From Seminavis robusta (Eukaryota; Bacillariophyta; Bacillariophyceae; Naviculales; Naviculaceae), in the NCBI GenBank assembly GCA_903772945.1, contig CAICTM010000478.1, positions 1 through 64,000 on the forward strand: DNA of 64,000 bases, given 5' to 3'. Positions 57,417 to 64,000 of this stretch are shown here, one piece after another. The notes under the pieces are model-generated. The model searched no databases. It saw only the letters and a list, made by a program, of their open reading frames with translations, and was not told the origin of the DNA. The translations under genes and the position numbers were made by a program. How positions within the stretch are numbered: position 1 is the stretch's first letter; every line of letters begins with the position of its first letter.

Positions 57417-58016
57417 TTATTTGGCCAAAGGCAGGAGAACATTAACATTACCCATGGTTTCGTGGACAACAAGTCCGAAGATACCCATTTGTGCGGCGCG
57501 TCCGTTGTTAAGCTCGATGGATCGCTTCCTCAACTTGGTGGCCTCATCATATCCATTCCAAATGTCTGCGCCAACGCCGTTGGAAAGATCACCAGGGAAT
57601 GCGGCGTCGTCTCCCTGTTTCATGACGAACCATTCCAAGAAAGCAATGAAGCCTAGAGTCCAGCACATGTTTGTGGTAACCAATTCACTGCCCCAGTTCT
57701 CGGGTTTCAGTGCGGCGAGTCCACAAGGGACATCCTCGTGACCAGGTGCTCGGACTCCTGCGTAGGTAGTCAAGTATCCGACAACACCCATCATGGCGAC
57801 ACGGCCGTGCTTGATCTCAGCATAACGAAGGAAATTGAACAAAGTGTCGTCTTCAGCTCCAAGCACACCAAAGGGATCAAAGAAACCCAAAGGGACCTGA
57901 GCTCCAATCTCACTGGCGTACTTGTTGGCGGCAAGGGCAGAGCCAGTGGATGGCTTGGCAGCTGGAGCGAATGCAACAGCACCGGAGACAAGGCAGGCGA
58001 GAATAGCGGTCTTCAT
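57417..58016 (-). CDS. Fucoxanthin-chlorophyll a/c-binding light-harvesting protein
   Basis: A single exon of 199 aa. The start is the ATG at 58016, since the upstream in-frame codon is GTG. The N-terminus (MKTAILACLVSGAVAFAPAA) is the bipartite plastid signal with the AFAP cleavage motif. Mature FCP features: LGFFDPFGVLG, then helix 1 LRYAEIKHGRVAMMGVVGYL with the chlorophyll-ligand Glu and the ExxHxR motif, helix 2 (TNMCWTLGFIAFLEWFVMK), and helix 3 RSIELNNGRAAQMGIFGLVVHE. It binds fucoxanthin and chlorophylls a/c in the thylakoid antenna. The sequence is most like the Lhcf group, but the subgroup is not certain. Intronless, as are many FCP genes. Confidence 0.95.
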   Translation of the reverse strand: MKTAILACLVSGAVAFAPAAKPSTGSALAANKYASEIGAQVPLGFFDPFGVLGAEDDTLFNFLRYAEIKHGRVAMMGVVGYLTTYAGVRAPGHEDVPCGLAALKPENWGSELVTTNMCWTLGFIAFLEWFVMKQGDDAAFPGDLSNGVGADIWNGYDEATKLRKRSIELNNGRAAQMGIFGLVVHETMGNVNVLLPLAK

Positions 58017-58566
58017 GATATATTGTTTGTTTCGTAGTGTGAAGAAGGAATTGTGACACACGATGGCGGGCCTTGTCTTTGACCCGCCCAGATACTCTCT
58101 ATGCTTGCTTCTCTATTCTTGCTCTATTCTTGCTTTTGTATCTTTGTTGTTCAACTTCAGCATTGGAAATTGCCTCCAGTCGGGACTCAGCCCCATGATC
58201 CGGGATCTGACTCGACTCTGGCGCGAGACTCAAATGAGTCGAGTCACTCTCTGACGTTTAGTCGCACAGGAGAACATCTCCGCCCTGTCCCTACGAGTAC
58301 CGAGAGGGCAAAAGCGGTAGAAGGCAGTGATCTGATTGGCTAATCAAGCTAATACATCAGCAAATACGTCAGCATAAGTTAACGTACCATTTATAAGTAT
58401 TTACAGGGAAACTGTGCTACCTAGTCACCATTTTCGAGTTTCTGTTTTCGCGAAAGAAGGATTCCTCCGACAACAACAACAATGACATTCTGCCGCTCGC
58501 TCGGAGCTGCTCCGAGAAGTCATTATCAGAGCCACTTGACAGCCACTCGACAGCCACTCAAGCATC

Positions 58567-61515
58567 ATGGAGCCACCAACAGCAGCAGCAGCAACAACAC
58601 AAAATGAAGGGATGGGCTGCCAAAGTCAGAATAGGAATGCCCAGCAGAAGAGAGCATATCAACTCGCCTCCAACAACAACAACAGATCCAAGAGAGCCAG
58701 AGAAGAAGGACCCCAAACAACACTGGGAGGAGAGGTAGCAGAAGTCTTTGATCCACTCAAGAAGTGTGTCATCTGTAAGGCCAGACATCTTGGTCTCAGA
58801 ATCCCAAAAAGATCACACCACGTTCTCTGTATTAAGAATACAGTAACAAGAGGAAGAGGAGATTTGAATGAGCTGACCATGGAAACCATCAGAGAGAGCA
58901 GAAGACTTACAAGGCACTTCAGTGCTCCTCTTCCACTGAATGAGAGAGGAAGCTGGAAGCACTCAACAAGAGAGAATGGAGATGCCTTCTTCGCTGCTAG
59001 AACGAACACAGCCAATCCGAGCCGGCAAAAGAAGACATCCACAAGGAACACAACCAACACAACTCCACTAGCTCTTTGTCGAAAGGTAAACACTCTTGTA
59101 AAGGATACCGCCTTTGTCGACAAGCACAAGACAAAAGGAGCACCACTGGCAATGCTGGCAATGGCAGAAGCAGTGTCAGAATCCATTCTCAGGGCAAGGA
59201 ATCAAGAAGTCTTCAGGCAATACTTTGAAGGACTGACCATGACAGTTCCATCCACAGAGGAACAATTCAAGTCACCACACTATCACGCCATTGTTGGCCA
59301 GAAACTCCTCCTCGTAGACTGGAATCGATGTGGAATTACAGTATCTTGTCCCGATGGAAGATGCTCTGGCCAACTCAAGAATGCAAGGCATAACTGGTCA
59401 AAGAACAAGACCTTGTTCCCTATCTTTGGCATCACTGGAGCTCCATCTTGGTGCATTGTCATGTCAATGGTCTGCGACTGCTGCAAGAGAAGGTTGATGC
59501 CAACAGTGCTGAAGTCTTGTGCACAATCCCACAGCATGCTGCTCTCCTCTATCCTGTGGAGTCAAAGTATGCCCTTCCAAAGAAGGCATGTCACCTGGAC
59601 AGAACTGCCACTGAGACTTTCGAATCCATCATGTTGACCTATGGAAATGGAGAACTCTGCAGCCGGCTCATCTACAATGCAATCAACAGAGAGTTCATTA
59701 GGTCCATGACATCATACTTCTCCTATTGGGAGGGAAGTGACACTGATCCAGATCCCTTTCTTCAAAAGGATGGCACTTACATACGACAGTTTCCTCCTCT
59801 TGGTGACACCATCCGTGACATCTATGATGCTGCTTGTGCTTCAAACAGGAATCCGTGGAGGATCAGTGACAACCAAAGACACACAAGAGAGATCCAAAGT
59901 GTCAAGTGCGACAAAGGAATCTTCTGTCAAGATAATACCTTTCAGGTGGTCAAGAACTACTCCAAGAGTCTTGGTGCTGGTGCTGTTTGGGATGCTGCTA
60001 CTGAGACTGGAGAGATTGCTTCTGCAGTTCTGGTTCCCACCACCAAGACCATCCACTTCTCCCATGCAGCCATGCAGCTAGCAAGGAGGAGCCACTTCAA
60101 TCCTGCTGCCATGTACAGCGACACTTGGCCCAACAAGGATAACTACTGGGGGATACTCTTTCCAGGAATCGAGGGAAGGCTAGGCCTGTTTCATTATGAG
60201 AAGAGAATCCTGTCGACTTTGAGGAAAGGACACATTGATTACTTTCAAGCAATGTCAGACCTGTTGGATTGCTTGTACGTGTACTTACCAGGTGACTATG
60301 AGAAACTTCTCCATGCATTGAAACATGGCCTCTTGTCCACCAATGGCAAGTGCTACTCCATGGCAGAGATCTCAGATATGCAAGCCTCGCTCCAAGGTCT
60401 TCAGAGCTAGGTACTCCAAATATCTAAGGAAGAAGATGAGAGAACCAGAGACCATGAGACAGAAGTTGCAACAGTGGTTTTGCAGATACAAGGTGACTGC
60501 CAGTGATGGTAGCCAGCCAGGACAGGGCCGACTGGATCCAGTCAAGAACTTTACCTTGTTTACTTCTGATACCAAACCAGCAGTAGAGAACTGTGTTGAC
60601 AAAGCCATTCACTTGGCTGATCCACTGCCTTTGGAAGACATGTATGACACAATCCTTCCATCACCCAACTCCAAGCACAGCCTCCCAGAGTATCTGTCAA
60701 GGAGAGGAGAATCAAAACTGGAAGCATTCCATGACAAGTTTGCCCATTTCGCCAATAGTGGCATGAGAAGAAGTCTAGCAGATGCCCTCAACCTTGCTGG
60801 AACAGTCAGATACAACCTCAACATTCGACACAAGAGAGCCTTCCTGTCAAGAATCAGTCTGGAAGAAAGGAGGTCAATTCCAGCTGGATGGGAAAAGGTT
60901 ATTGTTCCATACTGGAACCATTCAGAATTGGCTTACCTCAATGAGCTAGCAGTGGCTGTGGGTCTCAATGAACCATTTGCTAATGCAGAGCCATTGCCAC
61001 AGGATAACGGAGAGAGATTCTTTTCAGACTTCATTACTGGATTCAAACCACAATGGCAGAAGTATGCACCCAATGATTGTTGTCTTTGTGTGGCATGTAC
61101 TCGAGCAACACCCACTCCAACTCCACCGGCAATCGGTCCACCGACTCCACCGGCAATCAGTCCACCGACTCCACCGGCAATCGGTCCACCGACTCCACCG
61201 GCAATCGGTCCACCACCTCCAACAGAACCACCAGCAATCGGTCCACCACAGCCGCCTCGACCACCAACTCAAGCTCCTTTGGCACAAACAACAAACAATT
61301 ACATGAGTAACCTGCTTCAATTTCAACAACAACAGATTCAAATGATGCAACTCGCCATGCAAATGTGGCAATTCCAACCAATACTGTCATCTCCTTTCCA
61401 GCAACCTCCACCGAATGGCTGCTGTCAAAGATACTGCCAGTGGTTGACTAACAGGAGAGGAAGACCACCCCATGATGCGCATTGCCAATCTCGATTGACT
61501 GGGTATGCTGGATAG
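58567..61515 (+). pseudogene. Transposase-like protein gene (DUF6729-like core), copy C
   Basis: The ATG at 58567 begins a protein of about 980 aa, in three long frames (58567 to about 59500, about 59500 to 60400, about 60390 to 61515). Two interruptions are inferred from copies A and B: one missing base near 59493 and a 4-bp GCTC insertion near 60390. Domain order: an Asn/Arg-rich start, CKARH-type cysteines, a zinc ribbon (CPDGRCSGQLKN...CDCCKR), and an RNase-H-like core (VVKNYSKSLGAGAVWDAATETGEI, then AAMYSDTWPNKDNYW with a likely catalytic Asp). A helical C-terminal half follows, then Pro-rich repeats (TPPAIGPP) and a final Cys cluster. The ribbon followed by VVK...NE/TGEI...YTD-type core resembles DUF6729 proteins. 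That link is recalled, not searched. Confidence 0.6.
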
Positions 61516-61569
61516 CAAAAACATATAAGATTTAGATGCATCAAATTCATTTCTAATGTTGCCATTAAC

Positions 61570-62238
61570 TTACATTAGAGTTCCACAATGTACAGCATGG
61601 TGGGGTTGCAAGAATCCAAGGTTGTGAATGTCTTCAATGCAATCATCAACAAAAGTCTCACTCATCAAAGTCAATGTCTTGAAGGAGATTTGGTTGTTGT
61701 AGTCATACCAGTGTGAACAATACCCATGCCAAGCATCCATCACAATCTGTCCTTCATTGGAGTAGAAGTCATAGCTGCTATCCATAATCATTTCCCTCAC
61801 TAACCAATAGATGCACTCAATGAAGATGTCCTTCCTTTCACAGGCATATGGCCCCTCCAACATTTCATAAAGGGTAGCAAGAACAGTACTGTGCCATTTT
61901 GGGCTCTTCTGAAGTCCACATTCAAACATGTAATCCATGATGCCTGTCATGTCAGGAGGAAGAGGCTTGCATCCTCCTTGGTATATCAACTCCTCAAGGT
62001 TCGCCACTGCTATTTCATTCGCGCCCAAACAATGAAACTTCTGGTGGTGGGGCTCCTTCTCTTCCACAATGATGTACTTGCAAGTGAATCCATTCCTTGT
62101 GACCCTCAACTCATCGAATGGGTATTCCTTGACACTTAGCAGCCACTGTGAGAAGACTGGTGTAGTTGCGATCCTCATTGTCGAGTTCTTGTTGTTGGTA
62201 GTGGTGTCGGTGCTGTTCGACGTTGTTATCTTCTTCAC
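61570..62238 (-). CDS. Second (convergent) protein of the transposon, copy C
   Basis: 222 aa, or 202 aa from the internal ATG at 62178 (MRIATTPVFSQW), which matches the start in copy B and is probably the true start. No domain recognised. Conserved blocks shared with copy B are GGCKPLPPDMTGIMDYM, CERKDIFIECIY, LVREMIMDSSYDF and MDAWHGYC, with conserved Cys and Trp. The frame is fully open although the neighbouring transposase-like gene is interrupted. Confidence 0.65.
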   Translation of the reverse strand: MKKITTSNSTDTTTNNKNSTMRIATTPVFSQWLLSVKEYPFDELRVTRNGFTCKYIIVEEKEPHHQKFHCLGANEIAVANLEELIYQGGCKPLPPDMTGIMDYMFECGLQKSPKWHSTVLATLYEMLEGPYACERKDIFIECIYWLVREMIMDSSYDFYSNEGQIVMDAWHGYCSHWYDYNNQISFKTLTLMSETFVDDCIEDIHNLGFLQPHHAVHCGTLM

Positions 62239-62586
62239 GTCGATTTTTGAAAAATGGGAGGGTGTGGTGCGAGCGAAGGAAAGGGAAAGAGTCCGTTACT
62301 ATCCGTTGAAATGATTTGAATTCATGTCACGATTTGAATCCCACTGACGTATTTGCTGACATATCATTGTTCTTCAGACATGATACATCGGTACTTGAGA
62401 GAGGGGAGATGACTGTTTTCGTCCGGTCATTGCCATCTCCCCTCAATTCTCTAAGTAAATTGGTGTCGTTGCGTCTGGAGGTTTGCCCTGCCTGCTCTCC
62501 AGGTGGGAATCGGGAACCTCAATCACTAACCCTCTCCCTTTTCTTTTTCTTTTCCCTCCCCCGCGCTGCTGCCTGACCCCCCCTAA

Positions 62587-63364
62587 ATCTCTCTAGAGCA
62601 CCGGTAGCCGAAACTGGCAAGTAGGTGGGAGCTTGGGAGGTCTCAAAAGGCAACTGACAACAGAGAATCCCTTATGATGCTATGATCTTCCAATAGATCT
62701 GTAGGCCAATAGGCTTAGAACCATTCTTTTATACAAGTACACTACCAAGAAGGGTACAACACTTATGGTTGATGGGTCCACCAGCTACGTCATTTTGGAT
62801 ACATCAGTATCCTCTTGGTGAACCGCTTATCAGGTGATAAAACAAGCCCACCAAGCCAGTACAGTGTAATAATAGCTCCTATTAGAGGCTGCTCTTGGCA
62901 GATGTAGACAAAAGTTATGCTTGGATAGTTTCTATCTTTATGAGTTTGTCTAAAGGTCTATTGTATCTATGTTTACATGGGTTCCCACCAACCTGTCCCT
63001 CCCTTTGACAAATCTATGCCGAGGGAGTGGCCACGAGCATCGATTTGGGTGCTGTTTCTGCGGATGAGGTCATGCTGACCTTTGGGATCGCAGACACGAC
63101 AAATGGACAACTGGCACTGGTGGTCACACTTCCTCTTCGTTGCGGTCTTCGAAGCTGGTTGGCTGACCCATCGAGAGGCAATTTGACTTCAACTGTTTCA
63201 AATCTAACCATAGAACATAATCCCTCCGGGGAAAGTGTAATTCCTAAGTTAATATTGACTTAACTGTTGGTTCGCCTTGATCCACCGGACTTGGATGCCT
63301 TGCAGGGCCTTGCGCTTCAGTCAGGCATCTGAGTTTTCTTGATGCTGGCATGGTTGTCTCCAAG
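62587..63364. other. Repeat-rich region without a gene
   Basis: 62590-63000 shows nothing recognisable. 63010-63365 contains degenerate copies of sequences also present at about 56200-57060, suggesting an unidentified dispersed element that lies beside both copies of the four-domain gene's 3' end. Confidence 0.4.
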
Positions 63365-63760
63365 TAAGGCTCGCTACTGCTTTTGTCTATGTGTATGAAG
63401 ATGGTGAGTGGAAGATCTCGCACCACCACTCTTCGGTTATGCTTGAAACTGTCTTGGGCCCAGCAAAGAAGGAGGAGCTCGTCGAGGCTTGATTGTGATT
63501 GTGATTTCTGAGCTACAGGCAAAAGGCCACGGCCCTAGATCTGTTTGGGTAGCCAGGCTCAAATATGTTTTGAAAGCAAATGACACAGAGTGCACTTTGT
63601 GCCGTTTTGACTTGCTGTGTAGACTTGCCCCTTTAACAAATGTGGTTGACATTTCATTGGTTTACACGGAGAGTTGAAGCTCTCCATCGTACTGTAAGAG
63701 TTATCAAGCTATCTCTGTGGCTTTCAGGCTCGCTAGCTATTAATACGGTAGCGTAGGCTT
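63365..63760 (+). pseudogene. 3' fragment of a paralogue of the four-domain plastid gene
   Basis: 63367-63492 encodes a truncated last domain (FVYVYEDGEWKISHHHSS, then ETVLGPAKKEELVEA and stop), and 63493-63760 matches the 3' flank of the gene at 53803-55527. Identity is about 80-85% by eye, with scattered small indels. The upstream domains are missing, replaced at about 63365 by repeat sequence, so the break coincides with a repeat boundary. Confidence 0.8.
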
Positions 63761-64000
63761 TGGCGGCTTGACTTCAAAACGACTTACTATTTATTGCCTG
63801 CAATGCTTCAGTTGGTCTGTAGTCCAGGCTGGCCACTCCCAGCTATCCCCCACCATCCTCCCCGCAGCAACCCCCCCCTCTCCGCAACGGCTTTGGGTAC
63901 TACTGGTAGTACCGGTACGATGTAACGGCATCATTGGAGTGACCCGCCGGCAAATCGGAAATCTGGCGCGAACAAAGCTTGTTAGAGTTGGTATCATTAT

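Larger units (their letters stand above)
58304..62586 (+). mobile_element. Large DNA transposon family, copy C (best preserved)
   Basis: About 4.28 kb. It aligns end to end with copy A at lower identity than A to B, so it is a separate insertion. The left end shows AGGCAGTGATCTGATTGG, and the right end TCCCCCGCGCTGCTGCCT plus a C-run. It carries a plus-strand transposase-like gene and a minus-strand second gene in tail-to-tail order, about 55 bp apart. The termini are not obvious inverted repeats and no target-site duplication was resolved, so the superfamily is open. Confidence 0.78.

Noticed and set aside
58304-62586. Virus-like or capsid-bearing element
   Set aside because: No capsid, polymerase or packaging-type protein was recognised in any of the three copies; the content fits a DNA transposon with one accessory gene.

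Overview
The window looks like nuclear DNA of a diatom (or a close photosynthetic stramenopile). Three proteins start with a signal peptide followed by an AFAP/AFVP-type plastid-entry motif (GSA aminotransferase, a fucoxanthin-chlorophyll protein and a four-domain SnoaL/CaMKII-association-like protein). Other diatom traits are short GT-AG introns of about 65-125 bp, an LRR membrane protein with a PTAAPTGSPTASPT-type linker, a two-finger family I associate with diatoms, and polyN/polyQ microsatellites in coding DNA. No tRNA, rRNA or CRISPR was found. Species is not decidable here; a pennate diatom such as Seminavis would fit.

Layout. 1-2360 holds a Ty1/copia-like retrotransposon fossil on the minus strand. 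3.2-18.3 kb is a gene-rich block: nine-exon LRR protein, FMO-like oxidase, SLC25 carrier, GSA aminotransferase, a low-complexity hypothetical protein, a vWA protein ending in a CaaX box, and mitochondrial ribosomal protein mL46. 18.4-22.6 kb is repeat-rich with a broken unknown gene. 22.7-34.7 kb holds SmD3, a patatin-like membrane protein, small and broken genes, a nucleotide-sugar transporter, and a large protein with two CxYC-type fingers. 35-46.7 kb is mobile: TIR elements, then two head-to-tail copies of a 4.2-4.6 kb transposon. 47.3-58 kb holds a broken small membrane protein, a MYND protein, a GH28-like protein, the four-domain plastid protein and the FCP. 58.3-62.6 kb is a third copy of the large transposon, followed by repeats and a 3' fragment of a paralogue of the four-domain gene.

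Most unusual observations: (1) at least five small TIR elements, each with an interior made largely of its own iterated 8-16 bp unit; (2) a three-copy transposon family with a DUF6729-like, transposase-type gene and a convergent second gene whose frame is kept in two diverged copies; (3) a plastid-targeted protein with four tandem CaMKII-association/SnoaL-like domains; (4) single-base deletions in several otherwise well-conserved genes, including just after the catalytic lysine of GSA aminotransferase, which suggests consensus error as much as pseudogenisation.

Functionally, GSA aminotransferase (chlorophyll/haem precursor supply) and the FCP antenna serve the plastid. The SLC25 carrier and mL46 serve mitochondria, SmD3 the spliceosome, and the sugar-nucleotide transporter the Golgi/ER. 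There is no operon logic. Divergent pairs with short shared upstream regions (for example 14.64/15.08 kb) are the only arrangement suggestive of co-regulation.
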